From contig OY997590.1 in NCBI GenBank assembly GCA_963921825.1, positions 62,300,012-62,364,011 of the forward strand: a stretch of DNA of 64,000 nucleotides, in the 5' to 3' direction. Made by a program: the position numbers and the translations under genes. How positions within the stretch are numbered: position 1 is the first letter of the stretch; every line of letters starts with the position of its first letter. Under the pieces are notes generated by a model. It saw only the letters and a program-made list of their open reading frames with translations. It searched no databases and was not told the origin of the DNA. Below, in pieces: positions 23,470 to 33,831 of the stretch. The DNA is from Erodium maritimum (Eukaryota; Streptophyta; Magnoliopsida; Geraniales; Geraniaceae).

Positions 23470-25238
23470 TGTAATAACCACTCCCGGTCAACGCCAGTCA
23501 AACCTGCGAAAAACAGGAAAATTTAAAAAAATTTGAGCAGACACTGAATTGAACCGGAATTGGACCCCGAGGGTCATACCGGACTTAAGTTGACCCCGTT
23601 ATTGACCAAAGTGAGTTCCGGGGGACTTAGGGCAACTTTCAGATCAATTTGGGAAATGTTGACTTTTCGCTGGAAAAGTCAACCGAGCGACGTTTTGGTC
23701 CGTTCGAGGCCCGTTTTGGATCCAAAAAGCTTATCCGTCGTCGCAGCGGTCTTAGGTGGGCCTTTTCCTTGTAGCCCGCGAAGTTTCGTAATTTCTTGGA
23801 AAAAGTGCCCGTTCGGGGCCCGAAACGTCCGATTTTCGCGAATCTGATTGGAAAATATCTTCTAGATATTTTCCCAATAAGGTGTGGGACCCACCTTGCC
23901 ACTTTTCAAGCAAGTGGTGGTGTTAGGTGTGGGACAAGACAAGGAAGACTACTTTAGGTGTTAGTTTGTAATTAAGTATTAGTTTGATGTTTTTTTTAAA
24001 ATAAAACAAAAAGGAAGGAGTACACGTCCATACATTGTAAAAAGGGAAAAGAAAATGGAAAAAGAGAGTTAGTTTTTAGAGAGAGAAGGAGAAGGAGAAG
24101 AAGAGAGAAAAGAGAAGGAGTTGGGGTTTGTGGTTACTATTCACGAGCATCGAGCCATGGGTTTGTCTCAACGATAGTAGATTCGAGCTCACATCGTCTT
24201 CCTCTACGGTAAGAACCTAACCGATTTTCATTTTGGAACGTTTGAATTTTAGGGTTTGAGTTTAAACGGTTTGATTAAGGTTGGGTTTTGTTTAAGTTTG
24301 GTTTAAAGATGAATGGTTGAGGTTTGGGGTTCGTTAGGAACGTTTTGGGGCGAAAAGGAAATTTTCCTAATTGTGGCCGGGTGGGGCCCACGTGCCCGAG
24401 TATCGGGTTTTCGTGTTCGGGTGGTTTAGGACGATCCCCAAGTAGTTAATCCACACCCAGATCGGAATTTGGAATTAAATTGTGAAAGTTGGAATTTCGG
24501 GTTTAGAAACTTTAAACGTCAATTAAATGACTCGGAAGTCGGAATTCGATTCCGTCAAGTGCATTGGGACCCTTGAATTATTCTAAGACCGTAGAAACGA
24601 AAACGGGAATTTTTGGAGCCCCGTAAGGGCATTTCCAAAACCCGGGCAGATTCGCCATGTCGGGCGAATCGGGCCTTTACGGGTCCTTTATCGACAATGT
24701 CGAGTAATCGGGAAGTTTGGGAGTGATCGACATTGTCGGGGTTACGTTTGGGCGTTAAGTTTATCGAATTTCAGTTTATTCCTGCGAGTTTAAAGGTGCC
24801 CTAAAATTGTGTTCTTTTAGATTGTGCTGCGGATCGAGGCAAAGGGAAGCTAGGCGAGTGACTGAGATCACGCCGGGGCTTATTTGGGCACTTTTGGAGA
24901 ACACGCACGAGGTAGGGAAAAGTAGCCGGATCTCGGCCCTGACTGGGGAAAGTTAACAGTAGAATTGCATGTGACACCGGGGTGTCGTGGGTTGAGTAGT
25001 TTTATTTAAATATTAGAAAAGCATGATACGGGAATGTAGCGAATATTAGAAAAGCATGATACGGGATTGTAGCGTTTATGAGAAAAGCATGTGACACTTA
25101 GTAGTGTCGTAGGAACAGAGAACTTAGCGATAATTGAATTACTGGAGGCATATGACCATGCCCGGAGGTTGTTTGTGAAACTAGTGACCTTAGGACTGTT
25201 GGAGGCATCGAGTATGCCGGAGGTTGTTGTGCGTTACT

Positions 25239-25550
25239 ATTGTTGAGTTTGGGTGGCCTTGAGAGCCCGCATTATTTATTGTTGAGTTTGGGTGGCCTTG
25301 AGAGCCCGCGTTATTTATTGTTGAGTTTGGGTGGCCTTGAGAGCCCGCGTTATTTATTGTTGAGTTTGGGTGGCCTTGAGAGCCCGTGTTATTTATTGTT
25401 GAGTTTGGGTGGCCATGAGAGCCCGTATTTAATTGTTGGTGTCTTGGGTGGCCATGAGAGCCCGTGTATTTAAATTGGTGTCTTGGGTGGCCATGAGAGC
25501 CCGTGTATTTAAATTGGTGTCTTGGGTGGCCATGAGTGCCCGTGTCTTAC
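25239..25550 (+). repeat. 39-bp minisatellite in Gypsy-D LTR 1
   Basis: Copies start at 25239, 25278, 25317, 25356 and 25395 with a 39-bp period (GAGTTTGGGTGGCCTTGAG core). They are followed by more divergent copies with GTCTTGGGTGGCCATGAG. It recurs at +7033 and +14066. It creates a repetitive open frame that is not a gene. Confidence 0.9.
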
Positions 25551-25556
25551 TGTTGA

Positions 25557-25800
25557 TGTTTTGGGGTGGCCGTGAGTGCCGTGGGGTTGTTGAACCCGAG
25601 TCTTGACCTTTGGTGTGTCTTGAGTGGCAGTGAGTGCCGTGGGGTTGTTGAACCCGAGTCTTGACCGTTGGTGTGTCTTGAGTGGCAGTGAGTGCCGTGG
25701 GGTTGTTGAACCCGAGTCTTGACCGTTGGTGTGTCTTGAGTGGCAGTGAGTGCCCGTGGGGTTGTTGAACCCGAGTCTTGACTGTTGAGGTGTCTTGAGT
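25557..25800 (+). repeat. 58-bp minisatellite in Gypsy-D LTR 1
   Basis: About four copies of a unit containing CTTGAGTGGCAGTGAGTGCC and GTTGAACCCGAGTCTTGACC. It recurs in LTRs 2 and 3 at the 7033-bp period. It appears related to the 39-bp unit through the GGTGGCCRTGAGTGCC core. Confidence 0.87.
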
Positions 25801-25862
25801 GGCCTTGAGCGCCTGTGTGATTGAACTTGCCTGTGATTGTGATTGTGGTTACCTGAAGTTGT

Positions 25863-26198
25863 GAGTTCTAAAGGTCGACAGCCTGATCCGACTTAGTGTC
25901 GATGAATTGCGAGTTCTAAAGGTCGACAGCCTGATCCGACTTAGTGTCGATGAATTGCGAGTTCTAAAGGTCGACAGCCTGATCCGACTTAGTGTCGATG
26001 AATTGCGAGTTCTAAAGGTCGACAGCCTGATCCGACTTAGTGTCGATGAATTGCGAGTTCTAAAGGTCGACAGCCTGATCCGACTTAGTGTTGATGAATT
26101 GCGAGTTCGAAAGGTCGACAGCCTGATCCGACTTAGTGTCGATGAATTGCGAGTTCGAAAGGTCGACAGCCTGATCCGACTTCGTGTCGAGGAATTGC
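25863..26198 (+). repeat. 48-bp minisatellite in Gypsy-D LTR 1, seven copies
   Basis: Exact 48-bp starts at 25863, 25911, 25959, 26007, 26055, 26103 and 26151; core GGTCGACAGCCTGATCCGAC. The last copies have GAGTTCGAAAGG instead of GAGTTCTAAAGG. It recurs at 32896 and 39929. There are no spacers, so it is a plain tandem repeat. Confidence 0.93.
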
Positions 26199-26487
26199 GA
26201 TAGGTCGAACCCTGACCTAATTGAGATTGGTTACTGAGCAGCTGGTGTGCGATCCTTTGTGATCTTGTTTGGCGTTGTGTAGTCTTTCTGTCGTGTCCTT
26301 GGAGGAGGTCGTCGATAGTTGTGTCGGGTCTACATTACTTTATCGAGCGTTGAGTCTGTCGAGGAAAGTAACGGGTTGTGGGTCAGTTAGGTACTTGAGT
26401 TGGGGACTGTAGTCCGGGTGTTGGGTTTGGTTTTAGTGTTACTGGCTTTTCTGCTAATTATGCCGTAGTCAGTCTGTTATCCGTGGT

Positions 26488-26505
26488 GGTGAGCGAACGC
26501 TCACC
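26488..26505. promoter_or_regulatory. Conserved perfect hairpin in the Gypsy-D LTR
   Basis: GGTGAGCGAACGCTCACC forms an 8-bp stem with a 2-base loop. The equivalent is kept in both Gypsy-C LTRs (50567-50584 and near 59373) although much of the LTR has diverged, which suggests a selected role. The role itself is unknown. Confidence 0.55.
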
Positions 26506-26786
26506 CCTAGCTGCTTTTCCTACAGGTACTGTTCGTAGGACGGACTAGGTGAGCTCTCGAAGCTTGTGGAGCTAGGAGCGGAGTCCGGGTTTTGTCTTTT
26601 GAGTCTAGTGATGGATACCGTGTACTTTTGTCCACTTGTTGGGACGTGTTTTTAAACTGTAATTAATATTTTGTTGAACTAAATTGGCTGTTTAAGTGAT
26701 TTAATGAAACCAGGTTTCAAGTGTTTTTATGTTTTTAAAACGTTCGCGTCCCGAGTTCGATTTACTGAAATTGGGGCGTGACAGCT

Positions 26787-26798
26787 TGGTATCAGAGC
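26787..26798 (+). other. Primer-binding site, Gypsy-D unit 1
   Basis: TGGTATCAGAGC, three bases after the LTR end; matches initiator tRNA-Met. Confidence 0.92.
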
Positions 26799-28400
26799 TC
26801 GAGGTTTCACACCTCGGACTGTACGTCAATTAGGTGGGGAGAGTCGAGTCGATAGAGTCCCGTCGTACGTTGGGTACGCAGGTCGGGAACCGTGTGTAGA
26901 CCCGTTGTGTTGTGAGTCCTGCCTGTGTTTGTGTGTACGTGCAGTGTCTTCTTGCTGGCTTGCTGATTGTTGTTGCTGCTTGAAACGTTTTTAAGCTGTC
27001 GCGGGTCGACTCAGGAGCGCTCCTGTAGTCGAACGTGACGGTGCTGATATCAAGTCGGTACAACGTAGTTCGGGGACGCCTGGACCGGGTTGTAACTGCG
27101 TGATGTCAAGTATGAGGTTTTAAAAATGAAGTGGAGAAAGCTTTAAAAATTTGATTGTTTTGATGTTGTTTGACGCCGTGGGCGTTTGTATTTGACTTTG
27201 ATTGGCCCGGTGGGCGTGGTTCGGTATTGGTAGGCCCGGTGGGCGTGTCTTGATTTTGTGTGACGCCGTGGGCGTTTGTGTCTGACTTCGTTTGGCCCTG
27301 TGGGCGTATGGTGATTGTTGTTGGTTGGCCCGGTGGGCGTGTTGTGGAGTTTTGGTTGGCCCGGTGGGCGCTGTTTGACTTTGGTTGGCCCGGTGGGCGG
27401 GTGTCGTCGTTGTTGTTGTTATGGGTGTTTGGCCGGTTTGGCTTGTGTTTGTGGTTTAGTCGGGTTTTGTGGTACGTGCTTGGTCTTTTTGGTGGTTAAA
27501 TGTCTGCGACGCACAAGTGTGCGGGTCGCCAAGAGACGGGTAGGATGCGAGTTTCATAGGATCGACGTGACGGGGTGATAGGGGCGATGCGGGCGCAGTT
27601 ACGGGGCGGACCACGGGCCGACCTGGTACGAGACCAGGACGGGCTTGCTGGTCCGATCCGGCAGCCAACATGGACCGGCTGACGTGCCGGCCCGGCAGCC
27701 AGCCCGGCCCGGAGGGCATACCGGCCCGGAACGCCATATGGTCCGGCTCACCTGCCGGACCGGTCCAGCAGGTTTTCAAAAAAAAAATGAAAAAAAAAGG
27801 TAGTTTCGTTGTGCGCGTAGGTTTGTGGTTGTGTGACTCGGTCGTGTTCGTGTGGTTGAGCGTTGGTTTTACGGGTTTGTGTTCGCGGTTGTGGGTTGTA
27901 GAGGCCGTAGGCCTGGTGTACGGTTGGGTTGTTATTGAGTTTTTCGCTTACGTATTATTATAACTGAAGTACTAATAGTGTGAGAAATGGTGTGTGCTCA
28001 GCTGAGAGCGTGTTCTCCCGTCTTGAGGTTTCCATACGTGATCGGGTATTTGGGTGATTGAGGTTGTGAACCATAGTGATTGCTGAATGAAGGAAGTGTT
28101 TCCCGTGTCGAGGTTTATCTTACATGAGCGAGTACTTGAGGTGTTGTTAGCGTGAGCAGTGTGACGTTTGGCATCAGGTTCTGAGGTAGTGGTTTGCCCT
28201 GGTTAGATCGATAAGTCTTTAGTGCTTTACTAGTATGCCATAATCGAACGGGTGTCCGTGGAGGTGAGCATAACGCTCATCCCCTTTACTACTTTTCCCG
28301 CAAGGGACGAGTAGCGAACACTGGTTTGGTTGCGGAAAGTTACAAGTAATGCGTAGAGGACCGTGTGAGGGTTACACTAGACCTTACCAGGGTGACTAAT
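26799..28400 (+). other. Gypsy-D unit 1 leader, gag missing
   Basis: No gag domain is recognisable here. The stretch holds a repeat cluster of GGCCCGGTGGGCG (27171-27405), a very GC-rich block with repeated CCGGC motifs (27560-27780) ending in two A-runs (27778-27800), and a segment resembling the LTR (27960-28340). Open frames across the repeats show no family resemblance. Confidence 0.7.
27171..27405 (+). repeat. GGCCCGGTGGGCG repeat cluster in the Gypsy-D leader
   Basis: About eight imperfect copies of GGCCCGGTGGGCGTG or GACGCCGTGGGCGTTTG spaced about 27-33 bp. Gypsy-C has the inverted counterpart (CGCCCACCGGGCCAACC) at 58564-58745 in its leader. Confidence 0.82.
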
Positions 28401-28479
28401 GGAGTGGGCGTTCGGTTTCCGTTTTGGGCGTCAGTGTCATTGGATGTCGGGTTGTCACACTCGTTTGTTCGTCGAGTTG

Positions 28480-28660
28480 TGCTGAGAGGTTGGGGCTGAG
28501 TTTAGAGCCGTTGAGTCCACCCTTGCGTCGTGACACGCCGGTTGGTGGTGGGGTGGTGTTGACTAGGGTCTGTCGTGCCTGCGGAGTTAGAGAAGCGAAC
28601 CGGTATAGAAGGTTCGAGAGAGGGCTCCTCAACCCGAGGATCGGGTATGTTCGGAGTTGG
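28480..28660 (+). pseudogene. Gypsy-D protease remnant, unit 1
   Basis: [17 protein letters not shown] and [14 protein letters not shown] match the Gypsy-C protease region, but the upstream DTGA active site is absent. The frame then diverges. Confidence 0.78.
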
Positions 28661-28734
28661 TAGGCACGACGACGATAGTGGAGCGAGGCCTTAGAGAGAC
28701 CGCGAGGGTCCGTGAGTTTTAGCAGCGACTGAGC

Positions 28735-28948
28735 TTGTGCGTGTATCCGTGGGAAGGATACCCACGAAATGACCGCCTTGACGTGATCTTGGGAATGGAT
28801 TGGCGAGTGAAGTACCAAGTCATTATCGACTGTTACAGGCGACGAGTGACGGTGTCAACAGGCAACACGAAAGGTTCGTGTATTCTGGGCAGTAGGAGCG
28901 GAGTTTCTCCTGTCGGCTTGTCTGCAGTAAAGGAAGTATCGGCCTAGC
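28735..28948 (+). pseudogene. Gypsy-D protease-RT linker, unit 1
   Basis: [20 protein letters not shown] and RRVTVSTGNTKGSC match Gypsy-C residues after the protease. A stop ends the frame at VKEVSA just before the RT, where Gypsy-C reads on. Confidence 0.82.
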
Positions 28949-28968
28949 AGAGCCGAGGATTACCGCGA

Positions 28969-29538
28969 GTGGCGTGCGAGTTCCCCGAGGTCTTCCTTAA
29001 GGAACTGAGCGGGTTGCCACCAGTTCGTGAGGTGGAGTTCGGGATTGACCTGGTGCCGGGAACGGCAGCGATATCGATGGCGCCTTACAGGTCCGCGCCA
29101 GCCGAGTTGACCGAGCTGAAGGGTCAGCTCGAGGAACTTCAGGAGAAGGGGCTTATTCGTCCGAGCACATCGCCGTGGGGAGCGCCAGCACTCTTCGTGA
29201 AGAAGAAGAAGAGTGGAGAGCTTCGGATGTGCATGGACTACCGGAAACTGAACCGGGTTACGGTGAATGACCGATACCCGATGCCGAAAATTGATGACCT
29301 GTTCTACCAGTTGAGAGGGTCGACGTATTTCTCGAAGATCGACCTGCGATCCGGATACTACCAGTTGCGATTCCAAGAGGGGGACGTCGCAAGGACTGCA
29401 TTCTGGACATGCTATGAACATTACGAGTTCTGGGTGATGACTCTGAACTACCGAACGCACCTGCAGAGTTCTTGGGCCTGATGTACAGTATAGTCCGGCT
29501 GTTCTTAAATCAGTTTGTGGTGGTGTTTTGTGGACGAC
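28969..29538 (+). pseudogene. Gypsy-D reverse transcriptase, N-terminal half, ending at the VDD box
   Basis: 170 open codons carry the chromovirus RT motifs [46 protein letters not shown] and [12 protein letters not shown]. After VMTLN the frame shifts; another frame continues MYSIVRLFLNQFVVVF to GTGGACGAC (29530-29538), the VDD codons. The sequence then jumps to the pre-integrase region, so the rest of RT and all RNase H are deleted. KKKKSGEL has an extra lysine relative to Gypsy-C. Confidence 0.88.
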
Positions 29539-29540
29539 CA

Positions 29541-29937
29541 GGATCCGGGAGTTAGTTGCCGGCGGTACGGACGCCGAGGGCTGGGATCGTTGTACTAATT
29601 GGGAGTTACAGTATCGTGGAGGTTTGTACATACCGCGTGACGGCGGAGGCGACGAGCTACGAGAGTCGCAGCATTCGCGTCTAACAGTGCACGTGAATAG
29701 CACTAAGAGGAGCGCGACATCAGGTGGCATGTCTAGTGGAGCGGGATGCGGAGAGCGGTCGCGGAGTTAGTATCGCGATGCCTCGCCCGTCGGCAGGTGA
29801 GATCCGAACAACAGCGTCCCGCTGGATTATTGCAGCCACCGCCGGTTGCACGGTGGAAGTGGGGGCACGTCACGATGGGTTTCGTGAGTGATTGGCCGAG
29901 TTCGCCTACAGCAACAGCTTTTAGGCCAGTATCATGA
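29541..29937 (+). pseudogene. Gypsy-D integrase zinc-finger region, core deleted (unit 1)
   Basis: One frame has TRIRELVAGG ... YRGGLYIPRD and SQHSRLTVH, as in the pre-integrase part of Gypsy-C. The next has MRRAVAELVSRCLARRQV and RPAGLLQPPPVARWKW, the zinc-finger tail with its second Cys lost. TMGFVSD replaces TMDFVSG, losing the first catalytic D, and the rest of the core is deleted up to a segment matching the AYNNSF region. Confidence 0.82.
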
Positions 29938-30218
29938 TGGCACCGTTCGAAGCGTTGTGTGATAGGCCGTGTCGGTCGCCCGTGTGCTGGGCAGAAGTGA
30001 GAAATAAGAGGTTATTGGGTCTAGAACTGGATCGAGAGACAGCTGAGTTGGTCGTGCCAAAGCATGAGCGGTTGAAGACCGCGCAGATTCAGCAGGAGCT
30101 ATGCTGACTGACGGCGCCGACCTCTCGAGTCAGCAATCAGTGATCATGTATCCCGGGAGGTGAGCCCGAAAGATGGACTAACGCGTTTCAACCGCGGCAG
30201 AGGCGGGTTAGCCCCGCG

Positions 30219-30452
30219 GTGTATCGGGCCTTTCGAGGTCTTGAGTACGTCATTGACTGGGCAGATGTCGAGGTAACGGGTGATGTCCCGTGTAAGGAGA
30301 AACCGATGCGGGAAAGGGATCCACGAGAGCAGGTCCTGCGCGGAAAGGTTATCCGCTTAGAGCTGGTGTTGTGGCGACACCACGAGGCCGAGTCGACTTG
30401 GGAACGCGAGGACGAGGTTCGCGCGAAGCACACCGACCGGTTCAACTCCTGA
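30219..30452 (+). pseudogene. Gypsy-D integrase tail and chromodomain remnant, unit 1
   Basis: WADVEVTGDVPCKEKPMRER, DPREQVLRGKVIRLELVLW and STWEREDEVRAKH match the chromodomain-like C-terminus of Gypsy-C. In chromoviruses this module is thought to steer integration to heterochromatin. Only this end of the protein is well preserved. Confidence 0.85.
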
Positions 30453-30489
30453 CGTGCGTTGTTCTAAATTTCGCGGACGAAATTCCTTT

Positions 30490-30502
30490 AAGGGGGGTAG
30501 AT
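30490..30502 (+). other. Polypurine tract, Gypsy-D unit 1
   Basis: AAGGGGGGTAGAT immediately before LTR 2. Confidence 0.86.
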
Positions 30503-33500
30503 TGTAATAACCACTCCCGGTCAACGCCAGTCAAACCTGCGAAAAACAGGAAAATTTAAAAAAATTTGAGCAGACACTGAATTGAACCGGAATTGGACCC
30601 CGAGGGTCATACCGGACTTAAGTTGACCCCGTTATTGACCAAAGTGAGTTCCGGGGGACTTAGGGCAACTTTCAGATCAATTTGGGAAATGTTGACTTTT
30701 CGCTGGAAAAGTCAACCGAGCGACGTTTTGGTCCGTTCGAGGCCCGTTTTGGATCCAAAAAGCTTATCCGTCGTCGCAGCGGTCTTAGGTGGGCCTTTTC
30801 CTTGTAGCCCGCGAAGTTTCGTAATTTCTTGGAAAAAGTGCCCGTTCGGGGCCCGAAACGTCCGATTTTCGCGAATCTGATTGGAAAATATCTTCTAGAT
30901 ATTTTCCCAATAAGGTGTGGGACCCACCTTGCCACTTTTCAAGCAAGTGGTGGTGTTAGGTGTGGGACAAGACAAGGAAGACTACTTTAGGTGTTAGTTT
31001 GTAATTAAGTATTAGTTTGATGTTTTTTTTAAAATAAAACAAAAAGGAAGGAGTACACGTCCATACATTGTAAAAAGGGAAAAGAAAATGGAAAAAGAGA
31101 GTTAGTTTTTAGAGAGAGAAGGAGAAGGAGAAGAAGAGAGAAAAGAGAAGGAGTTGGGGTTTGTGGTTACTATTCACGAGCATCGAGCCATGGGTTTGTC
31201 TCAACGATAGTAGATTCGAGCTCACATCGTCTTCCTCTACGGTAAGAACCTAACCGATTTTCATTTTGGAACGTTTGAATTTTAGGGTTTGAGTTTAAAC
31301 GGTTTGATTAAGGTTGGGTTTTGTTTAAGTTTGGTTTAAAGATGAATGGTTGAGGTTTGGGGTTCGTTAGGAACGTTTTGGGGCGAAAAGGAAATTTTCC
31401 TAATTGTGGCCGGGTGGGGCCCACGTGCCCGAGTATCGGGTTTTCGTGTTCGGGTGGTTTAGGACGATCCCCAAGTAGTTAATCCACACCCAGATCGGAA
31501 TTTGGAATTAAATTGTGAAAGTTGGAATTTCGGGTTTAGAAACTTTAAACGTCAATTAAATGACTCGGAAGTCGGAATTCGATTCCGTCAAGTGCATTGG
31601 GACCCTTGAATTATTCTAAGACCGTAGAAACGAAAACGGGAATTTTTGGAGCCCCGTAAGGGCATTTCCAAAACCCGGGCAGATTCGCCATGTCGGGCGA
31701 ATCGGGCCTTTACGGGTCCTTTATCGACAATGTCGAGTAATCGGGAAGTTTGGGAGTGATCGACATTGTCGGGGTTACGTTTGGGCGTTAAGTTTATCGA
31801 ATTTCAGTTTATTCCTGCGAGTTTAAAGGTGCCCTAAAATTGTGTTCTTTTAGATTGTGCTGCGGATCGAGGCAAAGGGAAGCTAGGCGAGTGACTGAGA
31901 TCACGCCGGGGCTTATTTGGGCACTTTTGGAGAACACGCACGAGGTAGGGAAAAGTAGCCGGATCTCGGCCCTGACTGGGGAAAGTTAACAGTAGAATTG
32001 CATGTGACACCGGGGTGTCGTGGGTTGAGTAGTTTTATTTAAATATTAGAAAAGCATGATACGGGAATGTAGCGAATATTAGAAAAGCATGATACGGGAT
32101 TGTAGCGTTTATGAGAAAAGCATGTGACACTTAGTAGTGTCGTAGGAACAGAGAACTTAGCGATAATTGAATTACTGGAGGCATATGACCATGCCCGGAG
32201 GTTGTTTGTGAAACTAGTGACCTTAGGACTGTTGGAGGCATCGAGTATGCCGGAGGTTGTTGTGCGTTACTATTGTTGAGTTTGGGTGGCCTTGAGAGCC
32301 CGCATTATTTATTGTTGAGTTTGGGTGGCCTTGAGAGCCCGCGTTATTTATTGTTGAGTTTGGGTGGCCTTGAGAGCCCGCGTTATTTATTGTTGAGTTT
32401 GGGTGGCCTTGAGAGCCCGTGTTATTTATTGTTGAGTTTGGGTGGCCATGAGAGCCCGTATTTAATTGTTGGTGTCTTGGGTGGCCATGAGAGCCCGTGT
32501 ATTTAAATTGGTGTCTTGGGTGGCCATGAGAGCCCGTGTATTTAAATTGGTGTCTTGGGTGGCCATGAGTGCCCGTGTCTTACTGTTGATGTTTTGGGGT
32601 GGCCGTGAGTGCCGTGGGGTTGTTGAACCCGAGTCTTGACCTTTGGTGTGTCTTGAGTGGCAGTGAGTGCCGTGGGGTTGTTGAACCCGAGTCTTGACCG
32701 TTGGTGTGTCTTGAGTGGCAGTGAGTGCCGTGGGGTTGTTGAACCCGAGTCTTGACCGTTGGTGTGTCTTGAGTGGCAGTGAGTGCCCGTGGGGTTGTTG
32801 AACCCGAGTCTTGACTGTTGAGGTGTCTTGAGTGGCCTTGAGCGCCTGTGTGATTGAACTTGCCTGTGATTGTGATTGTGGTTACCTGAAGTTGTGAGTT
32901 CTAAAGGTCGACAGCCTGATCCGACTTAGTGTCGATGAATTGCGAGTTCTAAAGGTCGACAGCCTGATCCGACTTAGTGTCGATGAATTGCGAGTTCTAA
33001 AGGTCGACAGCCTGATCCGACTTAGTGTCGATGAATTGCGAGTTCTAAAGGTCGACAGCCTGATCCGACTTAGTGTCGATGAATTGCGAGTTCTAAAGGT
33101 CGACAGCCTGATCCGACTTAGTGTTGATGAATTGCGAGTTCGAAAGGTCGACAGCCTGATCCGACTTAGTGTCGATGAATTGCGAGTTCGAAAGGTCGAC
33201 AGCCTGATCCGACTTCGTGTCGAGGAATTGCGATAGGTCGAACCCTGACCTAATTGAGATTGGTTACTGAGCAGCTGGTGTGCGATCCTTTGTGATCTTG
33301 TTTGGCGTTGTGTAGTCTTTCTGTCGTGTCCTTGGAGGAGGTCGTCGATAGTTGTGTCGGGTCTACATTACTTTATCGAGCGTTGAGTCTGTCGAGGAAA
33401 GTAACGGGTTGTGGGTCAGTTAGGTACTTGAGTTGGGGACTGTAGTCCGGGTGTTGGGTTTGGTTTTAGTGTTACTGGCTTTTCTGCTAATTATGCCGTA

Positions 33501-33816
33501 GTCAGTCTGTTATCCGTGGTGGTGAGCGAACGCTCACCCCTAGCTGCTTTTCCTACAGGTACTGTTCGTAGGACGGACTAGGTGAGCTCTCGAAGCTTGT
33601 GGAGCTAGGAGCGGAGTCCGGGTTTTGTCTTTTGAGTCTAGTGATGGATACCGTGTACTTTTGTCCACTTGTTGGGACGTGTTTTTAAACTGTAATTAAT
33701 ATTTTGTTGAACTAAATTGGCTGTTTAAGTGATTTAATGAAACCAGGTTTCAAGTGTTTTTATGTTTTTAAAACGTTCGCGTCCCGAGTTCGATTTACTG
33801 AAATTGGGGCGTGACA
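30503..33816 (+). repeat. Gypsy-D LTR 2, shared by both units (3314 bp)
   Basis: A PPT lies directly before it and a PBS directly after it, so it serves as the 3' LTR of unit 1 and the 5' LTR of unit 2. The three minisatellites lie at 32272-33231. Confidence 0.93.
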
Positions 33817-33819
33817 GCT

Positions 33820-33831
33820 TGGTATCAGAGC
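33820..33831 (+). other. Primer-binding site, Gypsy-D unit 2
   Basis: TGGTATCAGAGC three bases after LTR 2. Confidence 0.92.

Larger units (their letters stand above)
23470..26783 (+). repeat. Gypsy-D LTR 1 (3314 bp)
   Basis: Begins TGTAATAACCACTCCCGG and ends GGGGCGTGACA, with a PBS directly after. It contains a hairpin at 23850-23874, a purine-rich GAGAAGGAGAAGG tract near 24070-24120, a pair of CGACAATGTCG-type palindromes near 24690-24740, three minisatellites (25239-26198) and a hairpin at 26488-26505. Its start is similar to that of the Gypsy-C LTR (TGTAAGAACCACTCCCGG). Confidence 0.93.

Noticed and set aside
23285-23491. 68-codon frame at the left edge of Gypsy-D
   Set aside because: Its start lies in the LTR and its body in Copia-A; it is an insertion-junction chimera.
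25240-25473. Repetitive open frame with LSLGGLESP units, also at +7033 and +14066
   Set aside because: It is the 39-bp minisatellite read through; the unit length is a multiple of three, so the frame stays open by chance.
25863-26198. CRISPR-like array
   Set aside because: Units are directly adjacent with no unique spacers, and the context is a plant LTR.
25907-26203. Repetitive open frame with VDSLIRLSVDEL units
   Set aside because: It is the 48-bp minisatellite, again a multiple of three, inside an LTR.
27456-27779. 107-codon minus-strand frame in the Gypsy-D leader
   Set aside because: Proline- and arginine-rich frame due to GC-rich repeats; no conserved motif.
28960-29730. 256-codon minus-strand open frame (and copy at 35993-36763)
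   Set aside because: It is antisense to the Gypsy-D RT remnant and has no protein family resemblance.
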